A DNA stretch of 62,347 bases from Pseudomonas sp. UFMG81. GTDB taxonomy: Bacteria; Pseudomonadota; Gammaproteobacteria; Pseudomonadales; Pseudomonadaceae. The stretch lies in contig NZ_JACAFQ010000023.1 of the NCBI RefSeq assembly GCF_015354575.1, positions 8,242 to 70,588 on the forward strand. The letters run 5' to 3'. How positions within the stretch are numbered: the stretch's first letter is position 1; every line of letters begins with the position of its first letter. Shown here piece by piece: positions 9,237 to 17,894 of the stretch. A program made the translations under genes and the position numbers. The notes under the pieces are model-generated. The model ran no database searches. It was not told the origin of the DNA and saw only the letters and a list, made by a program, of their open reading frames with translations.

Positions 9237-9253
9237 GGGCTGCAAGGCAGCCC
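9237..9253. terminator. Short GC-rich hairpin between convergent genes
   Basis: GGGCTGC and GCAGCCC form a perfect 7-bp stem with a 3-base loop between the end of mnhG and the end of the convergent gene at 9263. There is no U tract, so a role in termination is only plausible. Confidence 0.4.
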
Positions 9254-9262
9254 CAACGCCGC

Positions 9263-9472
9263 TCACCCCTGGCTCAGCCGCTGCAGCTCACGCCGCACCA
9301 TGGCCGCATACTCCGCGGGTTTGAGCTGGTAAAGCTCGCCCGCCACCCAGCTCAGCCACCCCGCTTGCAACGCCTCACGGCGCGCCAGCAGCCGCTCGGC
9401 CTCCAGGATCGCCTGGGCCTGGTACTGCCGGTGGAAATCCGCCCGCGAACGCGGCACCGCCTCGTCACTCAC
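9263..9472 (-). CDS. Conserved hypothetical protein, 69 aa
   Basis: A 69-residue soluble, helical protein (QAILEAERLLARREALQAGWL; LKPAEYAAMVRRELQRL). No function is recognised. Its start codon overlaps the stop of the upstream gene (9469-9939) by four bases (ATGA), so the two are translationally coupled and probably work together. The codon use is that of native Pseudomonas genes. Confidence 0.75.
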   Translation of the reverse strand: MSDEAVPRSRADFHRQYQAQAILEAERLLARREALQAGWLSWVAGELYQLKPAEYAAMVRRELQRLSQG

Positions 9473-9939
9473 TCGCTGGCCTTGAACGTGGTCAGCTCAC
9501 CCTTGCGCCATTTGGCGACCTTGCCGGTCACCGCCTTGAGCAACTTGCCCAGGCCTTCCTGCACCTGCGCCTTCGCAGCAAACACCAGCATCACGCCGTG
9601 CCCGTCGCGGAACACGATGCCATCCCCTTCCGGGACCGAGACGAAGGCATAGTCGCGCAGCCCATAGACATTGAGCTTGATCTCGCGAAAACGCAGTTCC
9701 AGCTTGCCGCCCTCGCGGCTGGGCAGTACCGCAGCGCGGAAGTGGTCGCCCACCTTCAGCTCCAGGCGCTGCTTGTCATCGACCACCAAGGCGTCGTCGG
9801 TGTCGATCTCGGCCATGTACAGGCCTTCGGGGTTCTGCTCGGTGACATAGATGAAACGCTCGTTGAAGAGCTTTACCAGTTTGGCCCGCAAATCACCCAA
9901 GGCAAACAGGGCATGGGTATCCAGAGTACTGACTGCCAA
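9469..9939 (-). CDS. Conserved hypothetical protein, 156 aa, TTG start
   Basis: A soluble protein of 156 residues that I cannot assign to a function. It is rich in beta-strand-like segments (LRFREIKLNVYGLRDYAFVSV, GIVFRDGHGVMLVFAAK) and ends in a basic tail (KLLKAVTGKVAKWRKGE). The start is read as TTG at 9939, because a good GAGGAA ribosome site lies 8 bases upstream and the frame has no ATG or GTG near it. It is the first gene of a two-gene unit with the 69-aa protein. Confidence 0.75.
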   Translation of the reverse strand: MAVSTLDTHALFALGDLRAKLVKLFNERFIYVTEQNPEGLYMAEIDTDDALVVDDKQRLELKVGDHFRAAVLPSREGGKLELRFREIKLNVYGLRDYAFVSVPEGDGIVFRDGHGVMLVFAAKAQVQEGLGKLLKAVTGKVAKWRKGELTTFKASE

Positions 9940-10253
9940 TGAAGAATTCCTCGTATCAATTACAACCGGCCGCCACGCCAACGCTTGTCGCGCCAGCCGG
10001 CAACCACTTCGAGTCAAAGTCCGCAGGACCTTGGAACCAGGCAGGAAAGCTCCCACACCTGCGGGCCTGACGACTACCGGGAAAGGTTTCACCGGTCCAT
10101 CGACCAAGGGCGCGGGGTACGCTTGGGCATGATTCCGCATAGGGACACGTAATGTCTGACAGTAAAAAGGTCAGAAAAGGTGCGATAGATAGCACCAGGC
10201 CCTACCAGGGAAAGAAACGCTGGTCTTCGGACACGCATTACAGGGGAGCGAAT
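9940..10253. other. Intergenic region between divergent small genes
   Basis: This 314-bp gap holds the promoters of the genes at 9939 (minus) and 10254 (plus). The frame of the plus gene continues upstream to an ATG at 10152 with its own AGGGA site, so part of the gap (10152-10253) could be translated as a 34-residue N-terminal extension. No RNA gene or repeat was seen. Confidence 0.5.
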
Positions 10254-10451
10254 ATGCACGAAAACACTGAAACCCGTCGAGAGGCACGACACATTTCATG
10301 TCCAGTAATCGCACCGAGCACACCGCGCTTCATCGTTGTGCCCGCCGGCGTGGCGTTCTTCCATGTCACCGAACGCGCCACCGGCAGGGTCAAGGGCTTT
10401 CGCCAACGCCACGAGGATGCCTGTCAGCTGGCACGGCACCTTGAGTGCTGA
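10254..10451 (+). CDS. Small conserved Pseudomonas protein, 65 aa
   Basis: A 65-residue basic protein with the segment CPVIAPSTPRFIVVPAGVAF, of a kind seen as a small hypothetical protein in many Pseudomonas; the function is unknown. The start at 10254 has a GGGGAG ribosome site 5 bases upstream. An upstream ATG at 10152 also has a fair site and would give a 99-residue form, but its extra residues look less protein-like. Confidence 0.65.
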   Translation: MHENTETRREARHISCPVIAPSTPRFIVVPAGVAFFHVTERATGRVKGFRQRHEDACQLARHLEC

Positions 10452-10456
10452 ACCGT

Positions 10457-10651
10457 TCAGGCCGCCACATTGCCCGCCAGCTGTGCCCGCCAGGCTGCCT
10501 GGCATTCCAGGGCCTCACCACGGCTGGCGAAGGCCGTACCACGTCGCTCGCCGTTGACCAACACCACCCAACATGCCCGCTTGCCCATCGCCTGCAAGGA
10601 TGCAGGGACACCCGTTCCGATCATCACGGCCACATCGACTCGGCTATTCAT
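10457..10651 (-). CDS. Small conserved hypothetical protein, 64 aa
   Basis: A 64-residue protein (CWVVLVNGERRGTAFASRGEALECQAAW); the function is unknown. Two ATG codons lie side by side at 10654 and 10651. The GGAGG site is only 2 bases from the first and 5 from the second, so 10651 is preferred. It converges on the preceding small gene with a 5-bp gap. Confidence 0.6.
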   Translation of the reverse strand: MNSRVDVAVMIGTGVPASLQAMGKRACWVVLVNGERRGTAFASRGEALECQAAWRAQLAGNVAA

Positions 10652-10766
10652 CATCCCCTCCGGAATTTAATTAGCAACCTAACGATATAGCCATGATACG
10701 TGCTCCGCGCGCTGGGCGAAAGCGTCTGCCCGTACAGCTGTGTTGCATCCTTGGCAACAAACCCGC

Positions 10767-12380
10767 TCAGTCGAACCCAGGCTCCGGACGATAACCGAGG
10801 CGCAAGCCGCCCCAATGTCGCCCTTGCACGAAGATCGGCACCGACAGGTCATGCATCAGCTCGCCAGTGTCACGGGTGTAGGTCTGCAGCAGCAGGCGCT
10901 GCTGGTGGCTGCCGCAACGGCTGCCGGTGCGATCGTCGAAGAGGCGCTTGCTGCGGTTGTGCGCGGTATCGTGCGCAGCGTCGCCCGTCAACGGTTGATT
11001 GAACGCCTCGTTGTGGGTGGGCACATAGCCCTGCTGGGTGCAGGCGATGGCGTAGACCAGCCCTGCGTGGCGCAGCAGCGGCTCCTGGATCTGCGGCAGG
11101 ACGGTATCGGTGTAGCGGTCGAAGCGCGTGGTGAAACGCGGCGGCTGCAACCCGGTGATCGGCCGATACTGACGGTCGAACAGCTCCTCCAGGGTCACCC
11201 GGCCCTGGGCGACATCGGCCTCGAAGCGCTCCGTGATCTGCCCAGCCCCGGCCCGCGCCAACTCGAACACCCGCTGGTGGTAGGCATCCAGGCCCACTTC
11301 AGCCAGGCGCTCGCTCAGGTGCTCGACCTGCCCCTCCATCTGCACCGCGGCCTGGGCCAGGCGTCGGGTCTGCTGGTCGCTCACCGCCAGATCGCCACGT
11401 ACCTGGGCCACGGCCTGGAACAAGGTATCGAGCTGGACGCGGTTGGTCTGGGTGCCTTCGGCGATCTCACCCACCTGCCCCTCGACACTGGCGGCCAGCC
11501 GGGCGATCTGCGCCAACTGCCCGCCAGTGGCCTCGACCTGCTCGACGCCGCTACCCAGGTCGTCGGCCAGGGTGCGAATCTGCGCCACTACCTGCGCGGT
11601 GCGCGCCTGGATATCGGCCACCATCTGCCCCACTTCCTCGGTAGCGCTGGCGGTGCGCCCGGCAAGCCCGCGCACCTCGTCGGCTACCACCGCGAAACCC
11701 CGACCATGCTCGCCGGCCCGGGCCGCCTCGATGGCGGCATTGAGCGCCAGAAGGTTGGTCTGGCTGGCGATGGCCTGGATCACCAGCGTCACGCGAGCGA
11801 TATCCTCGCTGCGCTGGTGCAGGGCCTCGATCAGTTCGCGGCTGGCCGTGGCCCGCACGCTGAGGTCACGCATGCGCAGTATCGACTCGGCCAACACCTC
11901 GCTGCCGGCGACACTGCTACCGTGGGCCGAGCGCGCCGCGTCCAGGGCCTGCTGGCTGAGCTGGGCGGCGGCCTGTTCGGTGGCGATCATGATCTCGGCA
12001 CTGCCGACAATGTCCTCGGCGGCGCCCAGCTGCGACTGCACGCGCTCGGCCAGCTGCTGCACCGCGTGGGCCACCGCGGCGGCCGACAACGCATTATGGC
12101 TGGTGCCGCGCGCCAACTGCTGGATCAGCTCGCCTTCCTGCGTTTGCGTCACGGAAACTGCTGGTACAGGGATACGGCGCCAGCCTGGCAGCCAAAGCAC
12201 CAGCAGCGCCAACGGCAGGGCCAGGTACAGGGGCAAGCCAGCAAACGCCATGGCCGGCAGCACCACACACAACGCAGCGCCCTGCAGCAGGGCAACGGCG
12301 CCGAGCATCCGAGCCGGTGTCGGCAGATCACGGGGCGGCAAGGTTCCTTCTCGCATCATCTTCGGGTCCATCCATGTCAT
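10767..12380 (-). CDS. Methyl-accepting chemotaxis protein with C-terminal sensor-like region
   Basis: A 537-residue chemoreceptor. Residues about 23-67 hold two closely spaced membrane helices (LLQGAALCVVLPAMAFAGL, LYLALPLALLVLWLPGW) with almost no periplasmic loop. Residues about 85-340 are the cytoplasmic coiled coil with the signalling tip QTNLLALNAAIEAARAGE near 207-224. Residues about 370-537 are a separate domain (FDRYTDTVLPQIQEPLL, HNEAFNQPL, VPIFVQGRHWGGLRLGY) resembling the small-molecule sensing domains normally found outside the membrane. It should act through CheA/CheW. The start is the first ATG of several (residues 1, 4, 8 and 9); none has a clear ribosome site. Confidence 0.9.
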   Translation of the reverse strand: MTWMDPKMMREGTLPPRDLPTPARMLGAVALLQGAALCVVLPAMAFAGLPLYLALPLALLVLWLPGWRRIPVPAVSVTQTQEGELIQQLARGTSHNALSAAAVAHAVQQLAERVQSQLGAAEDIVGSAEIMIATEQAAAQLSQQALDAARSAHGSSVAGSEVLAESILRMRDLSVRATASRELIEALHQRSEDIARVTLVIQAIASQTNLLALNAAIEAARAGEHGRGFAVVADEVRGLAGRTASATEEVGQMVADIQARTAQVVAQIRTLADDLGSGVEQVEATGGQLAQIARLAASVEGQVGEIAEGTQTNRVQLDTLFQAVAQVRGDLAVSDQQTRRLAQAAVQMEGQVEHLSERLAEVGLDAYHQRVFELARAGAGQITERFEADVAQGRVTLEELFDRQYRPITGLQPPRFTTRFDRYTDTVLPQIQEPLLRHAGLVYAIACTQQGYVPTHNEAFNQPLTGDAAHDTAHNRSKRLFDDRTGSRCGSHQQRLLLQTYTRDTGELMHDLSVPIFVQGRHWGGLRLGYRPEPGFD

Positions 12381-12478
12381 GTCGTTATTGTGACGTCATT
12401 AAACGCCACCATAACGCCATCATCCAATACTTCCTTGGATGCAGGAGGTTCCGGCTTGATGCAAGGCAAGAAAACACG

Positions 12479-12508
12479 AAGGCCCCAGGGATCGCTCCGT
12501 GGGGCCTT
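12479..12508 (-). terminator. Rho-independent terminator of the DksA-like gene
   Basis: On the minus strand a 9-bp stem AAGGCCCCA/TGGGGCCTT with a 12-base loop is followed by CGTGTTTTCTT. It lies 18 bases after the stop of the DksA-like gene and before the chemoreceptor start, so the two are separate transcription units. Confidence 0.8.
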
Positions 12509-12525
12509 GCGCAGTGCGCCGAGTG

Positions 12526-12930
12526 TCAGATCTGCCGCTGGTGGCGGTCGAGCTGCTCGTGACGCTCCTGGGCTTCGATGCAGTACTTGGTGGTCGGGCT
12601 GATCAGCAAGCGCTTGAGGCCGATCGGCTCGCCGCTGTCGTCGCACCAGCCGAAGCTGTCGTCACCGATACGGTCCAGGGCCATCTCCAACTGCGGCAGC
12701 AGGCGCTGATCGCGGTCGATGGCGTTGACCAGCCACGTGCGCTCTTCCTCGACCGAGGCCACGTCCGCCGGATCCGACGGGGTGTCCAGGCCTTCGATGG
12801 CAGTGCGGTTGAGCTCGATGCGCTCATGCGTCTCGACCTTCATCGCTTGCAGCAATGTGGTGAAGAACGCCAGCTGGTCGGCGTTCATGTAGTCATCGGC
12901 CGACATGGCCAGCAACTGTTCCTTGGTCAT
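12526..12930 (-). CDS. DksA/TraR-family protein with degenerate zinc site
   Basis: A 134-residue DksA-like RNA polymerase secondary-channel factor. Residues about 20-90 form the coiled-coil arms with the tip segment LDTPSDPADVASVEEE (DksA has a DxxDxA tip; here DPADVA). The C-terminal finger reads FGWCDDSGEPIGLKRLL followed by PTTKYCIEAQERHE, so only two of the four zinc cysteines remain (C-x2-S and C-x2-A). This resembles the zinc-independent DksA2 type known in P. aeruginosa. The start is set at 12930, where family homology begins; the frame runs upstream to 12990. A terminator follows the gene. Confidence 0.88.
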   Translation of the reverse strand: MTKEQLLAMSADDYMNADQLAFFTTLLQAMKVETHERIELNRTAIEGLDTPSDPADVASVEEERTWLVNAIDRDQRLLPQLEMALDRIGDDSFGWCDDSGEPIGLKRLLISPTTKYCIEAQERHEQLDRHQRQI

Positions 12931-13268
12931 CGATTTCTCTATGAAAAAATGTGCATTTGGGCGATTCGAGTGCTGCCGGCGACGCATCACCGGCAGCGGA
13001 ATTCTTCAAGCGCCAACCGGCACTCTTTTACAGGGGGCGGCAGTCTAAGGTGCCAAGCGACAAGGGGCAACAGAAATGACGGGGCATTTGACTGAAATGG
13101 CCAGGAATCCGCCCATTGGTGCCGTATTTTCCGCCGCGCGCGCCGCTGGAAGGCGCTTGGCGGCAATATGCCGCAACAAAACCTGGCCTGTCAGACACCC
13201 CGCCAACGGCCGGCCTGTTCCCAGGGTAGTAGCCCGTTAGCGACTGGACGGTGGCGAAAAGGCGCGTG
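12931..13268. other. Intergenic region with an 8-bp perfect hairpin
   Basis: This gap lies between the divergent DksA-like and giant toxin-like genes. GCTGCCGG (12972-12979) and CCGGCAGC (12990-12997) form a perfect stem with a 10-base loop in the leader of the DksA-like gene. No Zur-type box (as reported for P. aeruginosa dksA2) was found by eye. Nothing else was recognised. Confidence 0.5.
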
Positions 13269-16200
13269 ATGGAGGCTCCCCCCTCCACACGGACGCTTAA
13301 AACCATGAACGATAACCTGCACCAACGGTTGGCGCTTTACAGCACTCTGGATTGCCAGGTCGCCAGGCGCTTCAACAATCGCCCGACCCTGCTCGACGCC
13401 GCCGCCCACCTGCTCGAAGGGCAATGGCGTGAGCGCGGCCTGGGCAGCGCCTTCAATCCACTGTCCCTGTTCCTGGCCAGCTACTACGGCGCCTCGCACG
13501 ACGCCTGGGTTCGCCCCTTGCAGCACGTGCTGGTGGAGCGTTACTGCCAACGCAAGACCCTCAACCTGAACCCGGGTGACGACATCCTTACCACCCGGCT
13601 GAGTGGCGACCCGGCCTGGGCCGTCGACCTGGATCTGCACAAGGTGGAACTGCTGATCAACGAAACAGCGCCGTTGCTCATTGATGTCTACAAACAGTTA
13701 CTGGTCGACTACTGGACCCGTTTCGACAGCAGCGGCCAGACCCCTTGGGCCTGGTACGCCGGCTACCTGCAACAGCGGATGCAGCAGATCCTCCAACGCA
13801 GCCACCGGGATTCCCAGCTGTCGGCCTTTACCCTGGCCACGGCCAACCTGGTGCAGGGTCACCCCACCCCTGAACAGCGCGCGAACTGGAACAAGGGTGG
13901 CCTGACGGTATCCCACCTGAGTGTCGACTTCAGCGTCGATGATCAACTCGACGCCGACCTCGCCAGCGCCGTGCTGATCGAACACAGTGCCCCCGAACCT
14001 GCGCGCAACTTTGCCTTGCTCTACACCCTGAGCGGCCGCTTGCTCACCTACCCGTCGCGCCAGGCGCTGCTGCAGGCACTCGCCAGGTCATGGCCAGCGG
14101 CGGCCCTGGCCAGCCCCCATCGAGTGAGCCTGTCGCCGGCCACCGACCAGGTCTTCGAAACCCAGGCCCTGGGGCTGCTCCAACAACAACTGCGAGTGAT
14201 CGACCATCTCGTCGTCGGCTACCGCAGCAAGCTCGACGCCATCAACCTGAGCCTGGACCTGGACCGCCTGAGCGCATTGATCGACCTGTGCGACAGCGGC
14301 GAGGCCACTCGCCGCCAACCGCTCATCGAGCAGTTGCCCGACTGGTTGCGCCAGGCCCAGAGCAAACCGCTCATGGATTACAGCACCCTGCTCGTGGATG
14401 TCGCCCAGGCCTACCAGGACAGTAACGGCCAGTTCTGGCTCGACGGCATCGATAGCGCCGAGTCGTTCGCCAACCGGCTGTTCAGCGCGCGCTTTGCCCT
14501 GGACCATCCGGAAGATGAGCTGTTGCCCGAGCATGTGCGGGTGATCAACTGGCAGACCATCGCGGCGGCCGCCGCCCACGGCGATATCGTGCTCTCCGGC
14601 CAGGTCGACACCGTGGAGTATTCCCTCGCCCAGCTGGCGATCGGCAACCTGGGGCTGCTCAAGCCGGGGCGGGTCGAGCTGCACAGCAGCACTGGCGAAT
14701 CACTGCCCGACTGGATGAACGAAGCGTACCTGCGCCAACTGGTCAACGAGCTGGACATCGGCAGCCGTTACCCCGCAATGTTGCGCAGCAAATTGCTGGA
14801 TGACCCCGAGCAGCAGCGTCAGCGCCAGCAGTTGCTGAGCCGGCAACTGCGCAGCCAGTTGCCGGCTCTGGCCATGGAGCTGTACCTGCAAGGCAAGCTC
14901 CCCGACCAGGCCGCCTGCCGCCATGTCGCCGAAGTGTTCTCGTCGGCATCCGACGAAGGATTGACGCCATGGGTGCTGAGACCGCTGGGCCTGGTCAAGG
15001 CCCCCGGGTCATCGCCGGACCATCCACGCAACACCTGGCTGATCGAACCGCGCACCCCGGGCATCAGCGCCTGCCTGCTGTACCGGCCGCTGCATGAGGA
15101 CACCCTGCTGTACTTTGCCGACCGCCTGGCGCTGTTCGTGGCCATCAGTACAACCGGCCCGCTGCAGGACGACCTGCTGCAACGTCTGCCCGCAGAGGTC
15201 CGACGCTTCTACGCCCACGGCGGTTTTCTCGAACCTCACCTCGGGGTGCAGCTCGAGGACAGCCCAGCGTTGTCACTGGTCACCCCCGCGCCCGTCAGCC
15301 TGGCCGTGGAAGATCCGCCCACCGACCCCGGCAAGGCGCTCTATCTGGCCTGTGTGAACGAATCGATCCAGCGTTTCGAAGCACACGCCACTACAAGCTC
15401 GCAAACCCGCTGGAACAGTTGGAAGGAGCTTGGCTGGTTGCTGTTCAACACCCTCCTGCCACTGGCCGGCAGCACCCTGGGCAAGGTGGCCTGGCTGGCG
15501 CAGATCGAAGTCGCATTGGCCGAGTACGTGAGCAGCGATGACACCCACGACCCACAAGGTCATCAACTGGCGATGGTCAACCTGCTGGTGAACATCGCCA
15601 TGCTGCTGTTCACCCATTCGATCTTCCGCCTGCGTCTGGAACAGGGTGAGGAACCAGCGCCACCACCCGGCCAGCCAACGCTGCCCGCCCACCTCAAGCC
15701 CGCTGTGGCCCCGCTCGAGCTGCACGTGACGACGGCTGCCGAGCCAGCGCTGGACTTCGGCTGGTCGCGGCCCAACACCCTCCTCACCGCCAACCAAGCC
15801 AGCGCCCTGGCGGCGCTGCAAGCCACGCTACTGCCCGTCGAACTGAAAACGCCGATTGCCAGCGGCGTCTTGCAGGGGCTGTACCTGCATGACAACGCGG
15901 TGTACACCCGGCTTGACGGCAAGGTGTACGAAGTGGCCCTGGACAACGCCCGCGAACAGATGCGCATCATCGGCCCAGGCCTGCAGCCTGGGCCTTGGTT
16001 GCGCCGTGATGAAGTCGGGCGTTGGCAGCTGGATCTGCGCTTGCGGCTCGAGGGTGGCATGCCTCTGAACCGACGCATCGAGGCCCTGCGACGAGAGAAC
16101 CTCGAGCAGCGCCAGGCCTTGGCCAGTCAGGTGGCCGCAGCCAATGCGCAGTACCAAGAGCAGCTCAGCGCCTTGACCGCAACGGCAGAGCGGCTCGACC

Positions 16201-17855
16201 TCAGCGAGGACACCACCGAGCTGAAGGCCATGCTGGCCCGCATGGAGACCCTCGCCAGTTATTGGGAACGGTATCGACAAGGCTTCGAACAGCTCAATGC
16301 CCAGCAAGCCCACAGCCACTACAAGACCATTCGCGCCGAGCTGCTGCAGAATGCCTGCCTGGCACGCCAGTCCATCCATCTGGCCATCAAAAAGCTGTAC
16401 GACCCCATGCGCCGACAACTGCTGACGTTGTTGCGACACCAGCAACGCGGCGCCCCCCTGGCAGCGGCCGACCGACGCATAGCCGGGCAGCGCCTGGGCG
16501 ATATCGACGGCCTGATGGACAAGCTGATCAGCAGCCAGCAGTTACTGGAGCAGCAGCAGGAACTGCTCAAGCGCCTGAAAAGCCGCGGGCGCGCGGATAT
16601 CGACAGCCAGCATGACGCATCGACGATCGTCTCCGTCACAGCCAAGCAATTGGGACGCATGCACTACATGCGGCTCGAAGCGTTGCGCATGCGCCTGCGC
16701 CTGGTGACCCCTCTGCAAGGAAGCGCCCTGTACTGGCTGGAGCGCGCCTGGGACAATCTGTTGCTCGGCATTACCCAACGCGAACGGTCACTGGCGCTGG
16801 AGGATGCCGGCGATGAGCTGAAAGTGCGCCTGCTGCGCAGCAACGAGCAGCAGTTCCTGGCCGTGAAACGTTGCCTGGCGAATCTGGCCGACCAAGCGCT
16901 CGAAGCCACGCAACGTACAACCTTGGCGGGGATTGGGGAAGACGTCAGGTTCTTCCTGGACGATCTCACCGCCCGCCTTGCCGAACTACCGGACTATCCA
17001 CCCAGCAGAACGCTGGCCCAACTGCGCCAGCAACAGCCGGGGCTTATCGAAGTCGGCGAACAGGGCCTGCTGCTCGGCGACCCGCGCCAGGATGATCCCG
17101 GCATGATCGATATGCCGGGGCTCGACGACGAAGCGCCTGCCCGCGCCTATCGGGAAGGACACAACGGTTGGGAAGAAGTACCCGCTGCCGCGCAACCCCA
17201 GGCCGCAAGCGCCAGTGGGCAGGCTGTGGCCAGTGGCAAATCCCTCAAGCGGCTGCTCAAGGAGAGCGGCCCCCTGATCGCCAAGGCCAACAAGGAGGCG
17301 CGCAGGATCGAAGCCCAGGTAGCCGGCAGCTATACCCCGGGCGAAATCCAGGAACTGCTCGATCATGAGTGCACGCAGTTGCGCGAGCAGATCAACGCCA
17401 TCGAGACACGCCTGACCGAAGACAACCAGAGCGACGAGGCGAGCCAAGGGGTCGACGCCGCCAGCGCCATAGGCCAGCTCGACGAATTGGCCACCCAATT
17501 GCAGGACAAGATCCCGCTATTGCGCAAACGGGCGGCCCTGGCACAGCCACCGGGCATCGCCAACATCGAGTACTTGCACGGGCTGCATGAAATCCATATC
17601 GAAACCGTGGGCACGCGTACGCGCCTGGCGAAGGTCAAAGGCAGGGCGGCGGACTATCTCGATGAGTACAGCATCAGTCACCAGGGGCGGGTGCTGTGGT
17701 ATGCCCACTTCCACTACCCGGCAGTCGACAGCGCCAAGGCCGATTTTGTCAGCGGCCACCTGAAGACCGCCGCGCAACGCTTGCTCAAGGGTGGTGGCGT
17801 CTACTACAGCCCGGTCCCCCTGGCAGCGGCAAGGCGCTATTTCTTCAATGAGTAA
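13269..17855 (+). CDS. Giant dermonecrotic-toxin-domain protein (DUF6543 type), 1528 aa
   Basis: A very large soluble protein of a family frequent in plant- and insect-associated Pseudomonas and annotated with a dermonecrotic toxin domain. The N-terminal part (to about residue 560) is helical. Residues about 570-680 carry the family segment PRNTWLIEPRTPG, CLLYRPLHEDTLLYFADRLA and FYAHGGFLEPHL. Residues about 720-785 hold two hydrophobic helices (LLFNTLLPLAGSTLGKVAWL, MVNLLVNIAMLLFTHSIF). A coiled coil follows at about 930-990. The C-terminus (VLWYAHFHYPAVDSAKADF, HLKTAAQRL) is a domain recurrent in the family. No catalytic motif is recognised. The ATG at 13269 has an AAAAGG site; 13305 is an alternative. 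No secretion signal is seen. Confidence 0.85.
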   Translation: MEAPPSTRTLKTMNDNLHQRLALYSTLDCQVARRFNNRPTLLDAAAHLLEGQWRERGLGSAFNPLSLFLASYYGASHDAWVRPLQHVLVERYCQRKTLNLNPGDDILTTRLSGDPAWAVDLDLHKVELLINETAPLLIDVYKQLLVDYWTRFDSSGQTPWAWYAGYLQQRMQQILQRSHRDSQLSAFTLATANLVQGHPTPEQRANWNKGGLTVSHLSVDFSVDDQLDADLASAVLIEHSAPEPARNFALLYTLSGRLLTYPSRQALLQALARSWPAAALASPHRVSLSPATDQVFETQALGLLQQQLRVIDHLVVGYRSKLDAINLSLDLDRLSALIDLCDSGEATRRQPLIEQLPDWLRQAQSKPLMDYSTLLVDVAQAYQDSNGQFWLDGIDSAESFANRLFSARFALDHPEDELLPEHVRVINWQTIAAAAAHGDIVLSGQVDTVEYSLAQLAIGNLGLLKPGRVELHSSTGESLPDWMNEAYLRQLVNELDIGSRYPAMLRSKLLDDPEQQRQRQQLLSRQLRSQLPALAMELYLQGKLPDQAACRHVAEVFSSASDEGLTPWVLRPLGLVKAPGSSPDHPRNTWLIEPRTPGISACLLYRPLHEDTLLYFADRLALFVAISTTGPLQDDLLQRLPAEVRRFYAHGGFLEPHLGVQLEDSPALSLVTPAPVSLAVEDPPTDPGKALYLACVNESIQRFEAHATTSSQTRWNSWKELGWLLFNTLLPLAGSTLGKVAWLAQIEVALAEYVSSDDTHDPQGHQLAMVNLLVNIAMLLFTHSIFRLRLEQGEEPAPPPGQPTLPAHLKPAVAPLELHVTTAAEPALDFGWSRPNTLLTANQASALAALQATLLPVELKTPIASGVLQGLYLHDNAVYTRLDGKVYEVALDNAREQMRIIGPGLQPGPWLRRDEVGRWQLDLRLRLEGGMPLNRRIEALRRENLEQRQALASQVAAANAQYQEQLSALTATAERLDLSEDTTELKAMLARMETLASYWERYRQGFEQLNAQQAHSHYKTIRAELLQNACLARQSIHLAIKKLYDPMRRQLLTLLRHQQRGAPLAAADRRIAGQRLGDIDGLMDKLISSQQLLEQQQELLKRLKSRGRADIDSQHDASTIVSVTAKQLGRMHYMRLEALRMRLRLVTPLQGSALYWLERAWDNLLLGITQRERSLALEDAGDELKVRLLRSNEQQFLAVKRCLANLADQALEATQRTTLAGIGEDVRFFLDDLTARLAELPDYPPSRTLAQLRQQQPGLIEVGEQGLLLGDPRQDDPGMIDMPGLDDEAPARAYREGHNGWEEVPAAAQPQAASASGQAVASGKSLKRLLKESGPLIAKANKEARRIEAQVAGSYTPGEIQELLDHECTQLREQINAIETRLTEDNQSDEASQGVDAASAIGQLDELATQLQDKIPLLRKRAALAQPPGIANIEYLHGLHEIHIETVGTRTRLAKVKGRAADYLDEYSISHQGRVLWYAHFHYPAVDSAKADFVSGHLKTAAQRLLKGGGVYYSPVPLAAARRYFFNE

Positions 17856-17863
17856 GTAGGGGG

Positions 17864-17887
17864 GGGGCGCCGCATAATCGGCGCCCC
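17864..17887. terminator. Hairpin between convergent toxin-like gene and echA
   Basis: GGGGCGCCG and CGGCGCCCC form a perfect 9-bp stem with the loop CATAAT, with further GTAG/CTAC pairing outside across a G bulge. It lies exactly between the two convergent stops (17855 and 17895), so it can serve both directions. Confidence 0.65.
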
Positions 17888-17894
17888 TACCGCC

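Noticed and set aside
10740..12602. A 620-codon plus-strand open frame
   Set aside because: It is antisense to the chemoreceptor gene, which has a clear signalling domain.
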